From assembly GCA_027488055.1 (NCBI GenBank), contig JAIYCK010000060.1, positions 1-12,611 on the forward strand: DNA of 12,611 nucleotides, written 5' to 3'. The notes under the pieces were generated by a model, which did no database searches, was not told where the DNA came from, and saw only the letters and a program-made list of their open reading frames with translations. Within the stretch, counting starts at the first letter, position 1. Every line of letters begins with the position of its first letter. The position numbers and the translations under genes are program-made. Below are positions 6,529 through 12,611 of this stretch, one piece after another. The stretch comes from Flavobacteriales bacterium. GTDB taxonomy: Bacteria; Bacteroidota; Bacteroidia; Flavobacteriales_D; Sanyastnellaceae.

Positions 6529-8616
6529 ATGACCATTCTAACCGAAGCACCCATTTTTCTGAGCATATTATGTCCCTTGGCAGGGCTTGTGTATGCCGGT
6601 GCTTTGTACTTCCGCGATCGACTCAATGCTACGTTTGGCAAAGCCTTAGCAAGTCTTTTGGCTGTATTGCGCTTCGTCGTGGTAACACTCCTGGCCTTTT
6701 TCCTCTTGCATCCCTTGGTGAAATCAATCCAAAAGGAAGTCGAAAAACCCGTGATCTTATTGTGTCAAGACAACTCCCAATCAATAGCCTATACCGCTGA
6801 TAGCAGCTACTACAGGGGCTCCTATAAAGATCAGTTAAAATCATTGCAGCAAGCCCTTGGAGAAAATTACGAAGTACAGAGTGTCTCCTTTGATGCTGCG
6901 GTGAAAGGCAATTTGGACAGCGTGCGCTTCGACGGCCAAGCGACAAATTATTCAGCTTTGATGGACCATGTATCGAGCACATTCGGAGGTCGCAACCTGG
7001 GAGCACTTATTGTGGCCTCGGACGGATTGTACAATCAAGGATCCAATCCATTGTACAATATGCAACTTTCCAATGTACCCTTGTACACCATTGCGCTCGG
7101 TGACACCATTGTCAAACGAGACCTTTTGTTAGCCGAAGTCAATGCCAATCGATTGGCTTACTTGGGCAATAAATTCCCAGTCTCTATTGTAGTGCAAGGA
7201 AAAAAAGCGGCTGGTGAATCCACCGTTTTGAAAGTCAGTAAAAATGGTCAAACTTATTTTCAAGAAAACATTTCCATTGCCAACGATGCCTATTTGCGGA
7301 CCATCGACTTGACCTTGGATGCCAGCGAAATTGGCATACAGAAATACACCATCGAATTGTCGAGCATCAGCAATGAAGTCACACTGATCAACAACCGAAA
7401 GGATTTGTTCATCGATGTCTTGGATAGCCGAGAAAAAGTGCTGATCGTCGCGCACGCTCCGCACCCCGATCTCAATGCGTTACGCGACGCCATCGAATCG
7501 GTGGATAATTACAAAGTAGACGTGGTGCTTGCCAAAGACATCAAAAACAACATCAACGAATATAGCCTTGCGATTTTACACCAATTGCCTGCGGTGGGAG
7601 GCAACGGTGCATCCTTGATTCAAAATCTACTTGACGCTCGCATTCCGTGTCTCTTTGTATGGGGCAGCGCCACTGACTTTCGCGCCTTCAACAATGCTGG
7701 GTATGGCATTGCCTTGGACAATTATCGCAACAACATCACCGATGCGGGCATTCATCTAGCCGAAGGATTTTCATTGTTCAATGTTGATCCTGATTTGGCA
7801 ATGTCGCTTCGTTCGATGCCTCCCCTGAGTGTGCCATTTGGCGATATTGAACTCAGTCCCGGCGCCGTGCCGTTTGGCTTGCAACAAATTGGTCAGATCA
7901 AAACACAAAAACCATTGATCGTTTTCAATAAGCAAAACGAAAACAAGATTGCTTTGATTGCTGGAGAAGGTATTTGGAGATGGCGCATCGCCTCTTTCCA
8001 ACAATACAATAACCATGTCTATTTTGATCAACTGATCACCAAGATCACACAATACATGTCTGCCAAAGAAGACAAGAGTTTGTTCAGGGTCAATGGCAAA
8101 AATGATTTTTTAGAAAACGAGCATATCGTCTTCGATGCAGAGTTGTATAATCAGTCATTCGAAGCCATGACCGATAAAGAAGTTAAAATGCGTATTACTT
8201 CAGATGAAGGATTGGACTACGATTATAATTTTTCTCCGAATGCCACAAGATACCGTTTGGATGCTGGTCAACTTCCATCGGGCAATTACAAATATGTAGC
8301 CACAGCCAATACCGATCAGGGACTTATAGAGCGATTGGGCCAATTCAGTATTTCGGCATTGGATCTTGAATTGATGAACACCGTTGCTGACCATCGCTTA
8401 TTGTATCAGTGGTCGCAGGCTCACGACGGTGCTATGGTATTGCCCGCGCAAATGAACCAATTGGCCGAGCTCATAAAAGCGCGTAAAGACGTGGTGTCCA
8501 TTGCATACGAACACAAAGAACTCAAAGACCTTATCAATTACCGCTGGATACTCATTGTATTGATTATCCTTTTGGGTGGCGAATGGTTATTGCGCAAGCG
8601 AGCCGGCGCATATTGA
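6529..8616 (+). CDS. Membrane-anchored VWA-like protein
   Basis: A 695-residue membrane protein of unknown function. Two hydrophobic segments sit at about 8-28 and 41-62, and one at the end (about 669-688, RWILIVLIILLGGEWLL) before the basic tail RKRAGAY, so a large central part faces one side, probably the periplasm. Residues about 74-200 look like a von Willebrand factor A domain with an intact metal site: DNSQS (D81, S83, S85), T139 and SDG (D165). A middle stretch may be an Ig-like beta domain (about 205-295). Residues about 300-420 (EKVLIVAHAPHPDLNAL onward) resemble a class I glutamine-amidotransferase-like Rossmann domain without a clear catalytic Cys. The overall plan matches large Bat-like or planctomycete/Bacteroidota VWA proteins. 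The next gene follows 8 bases later. MIDAS residues are seen; everything about role is inference. Confidence 0.75.
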   Translation: MTILTEAPIFLSILCPLAGLVYAGALYFRDRLNATFGKALASLLAVLRFVVVTLLAFFLLHPLVKSIQKEVEKPVILLCQDNSQSIAYTADSSYYRGSYKDQLKSLQQALGENYEVQSVSFDAAVKGNLDSVRFDGQATNYSALMDHVSSTFGGRNLGALIVASDGLYNQGSNPLYNMQLSNVPLYTIALGDTIVKRDLLLAEVNANRLAYLGNKFPVSIVVQGKKAAGESTVLKVSKNGQTYFQENISIANDAYLRTIDLTLDASEIGIQKYTIELSSISNEVTLINNRKDLFIDVLDSREKVLIVAHAPHPDLNALRDAIESVDNYKVDVVLAKDIKNNINEYSLAILHQLPAVGGNGASLIQNLLDARIPCLFVWGSATDFRAFNNAGYGIALDNYRNNITDAGIHLAEGFSLFNVDPDLAMSLRSMPPLSVPFGDIELSPGAVPFGLQQIGQIKTQKPLIVFNKQNENKIALIAGEGIWRWRIASFQQYNNHVYFDQLITKITQYMSAKEDKSLFRVNGKNDFLENEHIVFDAELYNQSFEAMTDKEVKMRITSDEGLDYDYNFSPNATRYRLDAGQLPSGNYKYVATANTDQGLIERLGQFSISALDLELMNTVADHRLLYQWSQAHDGAMVLPAQMNQLAELIKARKDVVSIAYEHKELKDLINYRWILIVLIILLGGEWLLRKRAGAY

Positions 8617-8624
8617 AAAAGCCC

Positions 8625-9503
8625 ATGAACCAACACGAAACCACATTGCGCATAGGCGGCGTGCCCGAGCACTTCAATTTGCCTTGGCAATTGGCGGCGG
8701 AGCGCGACATCTTTTCGAGCCATCATATCAACATGGCTTGGACAGTCTATGCCGGAGGAACTGGCGCCATGACCAAAGCGCTGCAATCCGGTGAGCTCGA
8801 CGTGGCCATCTTACTTACCGAAGGATTTTTAGCAGCAGCAGATCAAGGTCTAAAAGCCAAAATTGCCAAAGTATATATCGATAGCCCATTGATATGGGGA
8901 ATTTACAGTGGTTCCGGTTCACGACTCACCGATTTGAGCCATGCCAATTCACCAAAAATGGCCATTTCGCGCAAAGGTTCTGGTTCACATTTAATGGCCA
9001 CCATTGATGCACATCAGCGAGGTGCCGCCTTCAATGAAGATCAATGGGTGATTGTCAACAGTCTTCATGGCGCCATGGAAAGTTTGGCCCGCAATGAAAC
9101 CCAATATTTTTATTGGGAAAAATTCATGACACGACCATTCGTTCAGCAAGGCATCGTGAATTTAGTGGGCGAATTCAGTGCACCTTGGAGTAGTTTTTTG
9201 ATTGTCGCTAGCGAACAAGCCCTTGCGACGAAATCTGATAAGATACAAACCTTACTTCAGGTCATGAATGCCGAGTGTATTTCATTCAAGCAAGACAATG
9301 CAAGTCCGATCTATTTGGGCAAGCGTTTCGATATGAGCTTGGCCGAAGCACGCCAATGGTTGCGCACTACGCAATGGAATTACGATTATCGCGTCAACAT
9401 CGAATATCTGAACAATGCGCGCGCTGCACTCGCCTCTTCCTACCTCTGTGCAGCGAACCTAGACTTGGCAAAGCTTTGTGCACCATGGGTGGTGTTGGAG
9501 TGA
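8625..9503 (+). CDS. Cytosolic type-2 periplasmic-binding-fold protein, Ca3427-like
   Basis: A 292-residue protein with a substrate-binding-protein (PBP2) fold but no signal peptide or lipobox. IGGVPEHFNLPW (10-21) is the expected first strand and ligand loop. GGTGAMTKALQSGELDVAI (44-62) with LLTEG (63-67), SRKGSGSHLMA (115-125), YFYWEKF (161-167) and APWSSFLIVAS (186-196) fit the group named after Candida Ca3427, which also includes bacterial proteins and resembles thiamine-precursor or sulfonate binding proteins. That assignment is from memory of the motifs. ATG 8625 is preferred over ATG 8583, which would overlap the previous gene by 34 bases and add a non-conserved basic stretch. The ligand is unknown and no ABC permease or ATPase is nearby, so a role as a cytosolic sensor or enzyme-like binder is possible. 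It probably shares a transcript with the VWA gene. Confidence 0.78.
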   Translation: MNQHETTLRIGGVPEHFNLPWQLAAERDIFSSHHINMAWTVYAGGTGAMTKALQSGELDVAILLTEGFLAAADQGLKAKIAKVYIDSPLIWGIYSGSGSRLTDLSHANSPKMAISRKGSGSHLMATIDAHQRGAAFNEDQWVIVNSLHGAMESLARNETQYFYWEKFMTRPFVQQGIVNLVGEFSAPWSSFLIVASEQALATKSDKIQTLLQVMNAECISFKQDNASPIYLGKRFDMSLAEARQWLRTTQWNYDYRVNIEYLNNARAALASSYLCAANLDLAKLCAPWVVLE

Positions 9504-9752
9504 GGCCAACTTCATTTCCCGCGCTACTTAGCAATTAATAAATACCATCACACACGCCATAGGGGCATCCATTCTGGACCAGAGTAGTTCAGGAGTTGTA
9601 GGTTGGAACTCATCGCCAAGACCATCAATTGTGCCGATACGTTCATTTCAACCGAAGACCGTGTAAGTCATTGGTTTCCTTCCACGCGAAGCCAACCACG
9701 ATCCTTACTTTAATCAACCAATCCATTACCTTTGCGCTCAGAATAGCCTACC
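9504..9752. other. Intergenic region, no gene seen
   Basis: In these 249 bases I find no convincing coding region, tRNA or strong terminator. An open frame from 9629 on the plus strand runs into the next gene in the wrong frame and its translation resembles nothing. A weak 5-bp stem, AGTTC/GAACT, lies within 9580-9612. The only firm element is the promoter-like word at 9727-9734. The gap marks the break between the VWA/PBP unit and the DUF218/SDR unit. Confidence 0.5.
9727..9734 (+). promoter_or_regulatory. Bacteroidota -7 promoter element before the DUF218 gene
   Basis: TACCTTTG matches the Bacteroidota sigma-A -7 consensus TAnnTTTG exactly and lies 18 bases before the ATG at 9753. Transcription would start around 9740, leaving a leader of roughly 10-15 bases, normal for this phylum. 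No good TTG is found 17-23 bases upstream, so the -33 box is weak or absent. Placement directly before a gene, after a 220-base non-coding gap, supports the call. Confidence 0.55.
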
Positions 9753-10391
9753 ATGCAAAAAATAAAACACCTCTGGACCCAATACAAATGGCTGCGACGC
9801 TCGGTCTACTTGTTCGCGCTTCTCGTTGTTCTATTTATTTTACGCAACAAAATTCTTGTCGGTATCGGAGATTGGCTCGATGCAGGAGAGGCGCCTCAAT
9901 TGACAGAAGCCTGCTTTATCCTTGGCGGCAATAGCTTTGAGCGCGGCTTGCAGGGTGTGGAAATCCACCGTCAATTTGCTCAACAAAAGTTTGTAGCCAC
10001 TGGCGGTAATTATCCGCTACAAATTCAAGCATTGGACACCATGATGACGGAGGCTCAGCTCACCAAACACATTATGACGCGCAAAGGCGTTCCTTCCGAA
10101 CAAATAGAAATGCTACAAACCGCCCACAGTACGATGGACGAGTCAGAGGAAATTTTGACCTACTGCAAATCGAATGGCATTAAAAACATCACTGTTGTAT
10201 CGAGTTCACTGCACTTAAAAAGAGTGTCATGGGTATTCGATGATAAGTTTGAAGCGGCCGGTATCACTGTGCAGTATACCGGTGCCAACGCCATCGATTA
10301 CGACTACACCAATTGGTGGAAAAACGAAGAAGGACTCATCATGGTCAACAACGAATTGGTTAAATTGCTTTATTACGCTATAAAATATTGA
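9753..10391 (+). CDS. DUF218 membrane protein, SanA/ElyC/YdcF family
   Basis: A 212-residue inner-membrane protein of the DUF218 family, whose members ElyC and SanA affect envelope precursor use and vancomycin tolerance; the biochemical activity remains unclear. One membrane segment lies at about 16-34 after a basic N terminus, with the domain following. Family landmarks are CFILGGNSFERG (54-65; usually VVLGGG), ATGG (82-85), AHSTMDESEE (125-133), and the VVSSSLHLKRV stretch (148-158) with conserved Ser, His and Arg. The C-terminal NNELVKLLYY is also typical of family ends. The first conserved Gly motif has Asn60 where many members have another Gly. The start at 9753 gives a sensible anchor and follows the promoter-like word at 9727. 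The gene ends 1 base before the SDR gene, so the two are surely cotranscribed. Confidence 0.85.
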   Translation: MQKIKHLWTQYKWLRRSVYLFALLVVLFILRNKILVGIGDWLDAGEAPQLTEACFILGGNSFERGLQGVEIHRQFAQQKFVATGGNYPLQIQALDTMMTEAQLTKHIMTRKGVPSEQIEMLQTAHSTMDESEEILTYCKSNGIKNITVVSSSLHLKRVSWVFDDKFEAAGITVQYTGANAIDYDYTNWWKNEEGLIMVNNELVKLLYYAIKY

Positions 10392-10392
10392 T

Positions 10393-11181
10393 ATGTTAAA
10401 TACATCGCTCATCGGAAAAACCGCAGTGGTTTGTGGCTCAACGCACGGTATCGGATTGGCCTCGGCCCGCATGATGGCAACACAAGGCGCCACCATTGTT
10501 TTGGTCGCACGCAATGAAGAAAAATTAAAAGCCATTTGTGCCGAATTACCTAGCGAACACGGACAAAAACATTTGTATTTGGTAGCGGATTTCGAGCATG
10601 TGCAAAATGTAAAAGACGCCATTACTGGCTTTGCGCAAACACACGTAGCACATATCTTGGTGAACAACACCGGTGGTCCCAATCCAGGCAAAGCTATTGA
10701 CAGCGACATTGAAGATTTCCGGAAGGCATTCAACGCGCATCTGATCTGCAATCAAGTGATGGTACAGGCTTTAGCACCTGTGTTTATCAAAGAAGGCTAT
10801 GGCCGCATCATCAATATCATCAGCACCAGCGTCAAACAACCCCTTCCTAATTTGGGTGTGAGCAATACCATTCGAGGTGCAGTAGCCAGTTGGAGCAAAA
10901 CCTTGGCATCCGAGTTGGCGGTGCATGGCATTACTGTCAACAATGTCTTACCAGGAGCCACAGCCACTGGACGATTGGATCAAATCATCCAAAACAAAGC
11001 TACCAAAACAGGAGCCACATCAGATCATGTCCGCGAAGAAATGAGCAACGAAGTACCTATGAAACGTTTGGCTCAACCCGATGAAATTGCTTCCGCCGTG
11101 TGCTTTTTGGCATCACCAGCTGCATCTTATATCAATGGCATCAATTTGCCTGTAGATGGCGGCCGGACCTTGTGTTTATAA
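10393..11181 (+). CDS. Atypical short-chain dehydrogenase/reductase lacking catalytic Tyr and Lys
   Basis: A 262-residue Rossmann protein of the SDR superfamily. CGSTHGIG (14-21) replaces TGxxxGIG, and NNTGGPNPG (91-99) replaces NNAG. Alignment by eye to FabG places S144 at the catalytic Ser and N114 at the Asn, but S157 where Tyr should be and R161 where Lys should be (GVSNTIRGAVASW). The C terminus (SYINGINLPVDGGRTLCL) is normal, so this is not a decayed gene. It fits the known BKR-like SDR subgroup with SNTIR in place of YxxxK, represented in Pseudomonas and Aeropyrum. Such proteins are often annotated as 3-oxoacyl-ACP reductase, which the active site does not support. Substrate and activity are unknown. 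The gene is coupled 1 base after the DUF218 gene, and a hairpin follows its stop by 6 bases. Confidence 0.85.
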   Translation: MLNTSLIGKTAVVCGSTHGIGLASARMMATQGATIVLVARNEEKLKAICAELPSEHGQKHLYLVADFEHVQNVKDAITGFAQTHVAHILVNNTGGPNPGKAIDSDIEDFRKAFNAHLICNQVMVQALAPVFIKEGYGRIINIISTSVKQPLPNLGVSNTIRGAVASWSKTLASELAVHGITVNNVLPGATATGRLDQIIQNKATKTGATSDHVREEMSNEVPMKRLAQPDEIASAVCFLASPAASYINGINLPVDGGRTLCL

Positions 11182-11187
11182 ACCGAA

Positions 11188-11207
11188 TGATCATTCTATA
11201 ATGATCA
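11188..11207. terminator. Candidate hairpin after the SDR gene
   Basis: TGATCATT, loop CTAT, AATGATCA: a perfect 8-bp stem with a 4-base loop, 6 bases after the SDR stop. It contains most of the 12-base perfect palindrome GAATGATCATTC (11185-11196). The stem is AT-rich and no T-run follows on either strand, so it is not a classic intrinsic terminator. It could instead be an operator or an mRNA 3'-end stabiliser. Confidence 0.4.
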
Positions 11208-11395
11208 ACTAATGTACGGGTGTAATTGGTGATGTACTTTACTCTTGCCATTGAGTAACCCTTTACCGCGCTTGTCTTAAATTCCATTCCATAGATCCAC
11301 AAGCCCAGCGCAATGCGCATGATCAACATTGTGCGACATGTAAGCCCTAGGCATCCCATGTGGACTGCGAGCTGCATTCGTAAGATTGTTAGATA
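11208..11395. other. Convergent intergenic region
   Basis: These 188 bases lie between the converging SDR and barrel genes. A second hairpin is possible at 11308-11334 (GCGCAATG, 11-base loop, CATTGTGC, one G-T pair), also without a T-run. A minus-strand open frame of 78 codons (11141-11377) crosses the region and enters the SDR gene; it resembles nothing and I do not call it. I see no RNA gene. Confidence 0.4.
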
Positions 11396-11872
11396 CTAAA
11401 ACTTATATACCCCTCCAAACCTGAGACCTTCTGAATAGCCATTGACATTAGAGAAAACAGAAGCTTGTAGCATAACATTCGGTACCACATGATAGTCCAA
11501 ACCGAAGCTATAATAAACCAATGAGGCATCTGAATTTCGAAACCTTGTACCAACGGCAAGTCCCACTTGGGGCTGCAACTTGTGGTAAACCAAAGCATTC
11601 AATTTGACACCAGCATCAAAATAAACGCCCGCCTCACCAGCAGCAAAAAAATTACTTTGGGCATACACATTTTTAGTACAACGCCTCGAATAACTAAGCC
11701 CAACTGTCCTGAAATCACGCCCGTTTTCAATACGATATCCTTTAGAGTAATCCACTTCCGAATAATACCCGATTACATAGAATGCACCCAAATAATTTTT
11801 GGGGAAATCGGATCGCTGCGCCGCTGCGCACATTGGCAGACAACTAAGCAATAGCCAAACAATACGCTGCAT
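11396..11872 (-). CDS. Small secreted beta-barrel-like outer-membrane protein
   Basis: A 158-residue exported protein that I cannot assign to a named family. It begins with a Sec signal peptide: MQR, a hydrophobic stretch (4-14) and a probable cut after CAAA, leaving Gln19 first. The mature part is rich in Tyr, Phe, Gly and Val and alternates polar and hydrophobic residues in short strands (TVGLSYSRR, GVYFDAGVKLNAL, PQVGLAVGTRF, LVYYSFGLDYHV, MLQASVFSN, LRFGGVYKF). It ends in Phe, as outer-membrane barrels do for BAM recognition. About 140 mature residues would suit a barrel of roughly eight short strands. It starts 1 base after the lipoprotein gene on the same strand, so the two are cotranscribed and may work together at the outer membrane. 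Barrel fold is inference from composition and strand pattern. Confidence 0.68.
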   Translation of the reverse strand: MQRIVWLLLSCLPMCAAAQRSDFPKNYLGAFYVIGYYSEVDYSKGYRIENGRDFRTVGLSYSRRCTKNVYAQSNFFAAGEAGVYFDAGVKLNALVYHKLQPQVGLAVGTRFRNSDASLVYYSFGLDYHVVPNVMLQASVFSNVNGYSEGLRFGGVYKF

Positions 11873-11873
11873 A

Positions 11874-12317
11874 TTAATAGATCAATTTGAGTTGACCCTT
11901 GCGCTGACTTGGACCCTGTTGTGGTCCTCTTGAAAATTTGATATGGATGCTATCATCAGGCACAGCATTGCGAATTTCAACATACTTCGCGGGGTAGCCC
12001 ATCACGGTGACTGTTACCATGCCACCTTTGGTAGAAATGGTAAATACTGGATCGATCATAAAATCCACGTTGGATGCGACGCACGCCTTGGCAACAGCTT
12101 GTTCTTTATAGTACTCCACATTAACCGCTTTGGACAAAAATCCACTTGCTACGCCTTCTATCTTTCTACTCAAATCCACATCATACTCCATTATTTTGAC
12201 TGGAGTGATCACGTTGGAGATATCCACATTGGTCTGTCTGCCCGGTTGAATGTATTCGCCCGAAGAACAAGAACCGAATGCAATTGCCACAACGAAAAAA
12301 GTAAAGATTTTTCTCAT
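11874..12317 (-). CDS. Small lipoprotein of unknown function
   Basis: A 147-residue protein with a lipoprotein signal: MRKIF, a hydrophobic core, then FGSC with Cys17 as the lipidated residue, followed by SSGEYIQPG. The -3 residue is Phe rather than the usual Leu, which is tolerated in Bacteroidota. The mature protein has one Cys (in AKACVASNVDFMIDPVF, about 78-94) and beta-rich stretches such as GGMVTVTVMGYPAKYVEI. It may be an alpha/beta domain in which a repeated AxxxA helix precedes DFMIDPVF; similar small Bacteroidota lipoproteins exist, but I do not recognise the family. The C terminus is basic and Gln-rich (GPQQGPSQRKGQ). It is the first gene of a pair with the barrel-like protein. A one-mismatch -7-like word, TACTTTAG, lies at 12331-12338 on this strand, 13 bases before the ATG, without a clear -33 box. 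Confidence 0.7.
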   Translation of the reverse strand: MRKIFTFFVVAIAFGSCSSGEYIQPGRQTNVDISNVITPVKIMEYDVDLSRKIEGVASGFLSKAVNVEYYKEQAVAKACVASNVDFMIDPVFTISTKGGMVTVTVMGYPAKYVEIRNAVPDDSIHIKFSRGPQQGPSQRKGQLKLIY

Positions 12318-12459
12318 AATACTGCTATACCTAAAGTAATTTTATCAAGCAAGATAATAGAAATCGCTGCTTTACTAGCGAATAAATTAATTCGGATGCA
12401 TGCTATTGTGAGCTTGCGAAATGAGAAGGATGCGCATAACAAAACGAAAATTGAATTCA
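12318..12459. other. Intergenic region before the lipoprotein gene
   Basis: These 142 AT-rich bases lie between two minus-strand genes. They hold the weak -7-like word at 12331-12338 and a small stem TCGCT/AGCGA (12364-12381) that, read on the minus strand, is followed by TTTCTATT and might end transcription of the gene to its right. No coding frame or RNA gene is convincing. Confidence 0.35.
12364..12381 (-). terminator. Weak possible terminator
   Basis: On the minus strand a 5-bp stem (TCGCT/AGCGA, 8-base loop) is followed by TTTCTATT. It lies 78 bases after the stop of the partial gene at the window end. The stem is short and the T-run broken, so this is only a candidate. Confidence 0.2.
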
Positions 12460-12611
12460 CTATTCAGACTCTTGCTTCACTCTATCCATCATCATGCGCA
12501 ATTTTGCATAACTGTAACGCTCATTCAATGCGTAAAACAATCCATTGAGTCCTTCTGGCTTTTGACTCATCGCGTCCCGAATTTCTTTTTGGTAAAAAAA
12601 AAAAAAAAAAA
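12460..12611 (-). CDS. Unidentified protein, C-terminal fragment only
   Basis: The last 44 codons of a minus-strand gene are readable, ending at TAG (12460-12462). The fragment is charged and helical in character: it includes QKEIRDAMSQKPEG and ends RYSYAKLRMMMDRVKQESE. The composition is clearly protein-like, and the plus-strand alternative is not. I do not recognise the family. The frame enters an A homopolymer at 12594-12611, which on this strand would encode repeated Phe; this is more likely a sequencing or assembly end than real coding sequence. A Met at fragment residue 9 could in principle start a 36-residue protein, but a truncated longer gene is more likely. It is transcribed toward the lipoprotein gene. 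Confidence 0.55.
   Translation of the reverse strand, partial: FFFFFYQKEIRDAMSQKPEGLNGLFYALNERYSYAKLRMMMDRVKQESE
12594..12611. repeat. A18 homopolymer at the end of the sequence
   Basis: The window ends in 18 consecutive A bases, far longer than any other A run here, and they fall inside an apparent coding frame. A contig-end artefact is the likeliest reading. Confidence 0.7.

Noticed and set aside
8583..8624. Earlier ATG at 8583 for the PBP-fold gene
   Set aside because: It overlaps the VWA gene by 34 bases and adds basic residues without signal-peptide character; ATG 8625 follows the upstream stop cleanly.
9580..9612. GTTC-containing stretch that briefly suggested a tRNA T-arm
   Set aside because: No acceptor, D or anticodon stems can be drawn around it.
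11308..11334. Second hairpin in the convergent gap as a terminator
   Set aside because: The 11-base loop, the G-T pair and the lack of a T-run make it too weak to list as a terminator; it is noted only in the intergenic entry.
11141..11377. 78-codon minus-strand open frame in the convergent gap
   Set aside because: It overlaps the SDR 3' end and the hairpin, lacks a promoter or family resemblance, and its composition looks random.
11943..12548. 201-codon plus-strand open frame
   Set aside because: It lies opposite the lipoprotein gene, the intergenic region and the partial gene. Its translation is rich in His, Cys and Ile with no domain, whereas the minus strand shows a lipobox and a protein-like C terminus.

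Overview
The window is about 12.6 kb of a Bacteroidota genome. The evidence is the family content: an amidase-MCE pair, a Bacteroidota-style 438-residue cytochrome-b-like/ferredoxin fusion, a compact phenylalanine hydroxylase, and a TAnnTTTG promoter element. Shine-Dalgarno sites are nearly absent, leaders are very short, and small lipoprotein and beta-barrel genes sit together. I cannot place it below phylum with confidence; a Chitinophagales- or Sphingobacteriales-like lineage is a guess. Base composition and codon use look even throughout. I see no transposase, integrase, tRNA, rRNA or CRISPR.

Layout. 1-1705 (+): the 3' part of a cell-wall amidase with a C-terminal SPOR domain, overlapping by 4 bases a MlaD-type MCE lipid-transport subunit. 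1726-2130 (-): a small N4BP2L-like P-loop kinase. 2131-2322: a divergent intergenic region with three clustered TCGCGA words. 2323-4930 (+): a membrane (Fe-S) oxidoreductase, a small HAD phosphatase-like protein and a CCG-domain (heterodisulfide-reductase-like) protein, together one likely redox module. 4971-6500 (+): phenylalanine 4-monooxygenase and a FabG reductase. 6529-9503 (+): a membrane-anchored VWA-like protein followed 8 bases later by a cytosolic type-2 periplasmic-binding-fold protein of the Ca3427-like kind. 9753-11181 (+): a SanA/ElyC/YdcF (DUF218) membrane protein with its own promoter, followed 1 base later by an atypical SDR that has lost the catalytic Tyr and Lys. 11396-12317 (-): a lipoprotein and a small beta-barrel-like outer-membrane protein, 1 base apart. 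12460-12611 (-): the 3' end of an unidentified gene running into an 18-A homopolymer where the sequence stops.

How the genes fit together. The left end concerns the envelope (peptidoglycan cutting at the septum, lipid trafficking). The centre is electron transfer and general metabolism (aromatic amino acid hydroxylation, fatty acid synthesis). The right end returns to the envelope (DUF218, lipoprotein, barrel). Most of this is ordinary chromosome. The best candidates for something little described are the VWA/PBP-fold pair (6529-9503), the redox module interrupted by a HAD gene (2323-4930), and the lipoprotein/barrel pair (11396-12317). None has a demonstrated function that I can derive from sequence.
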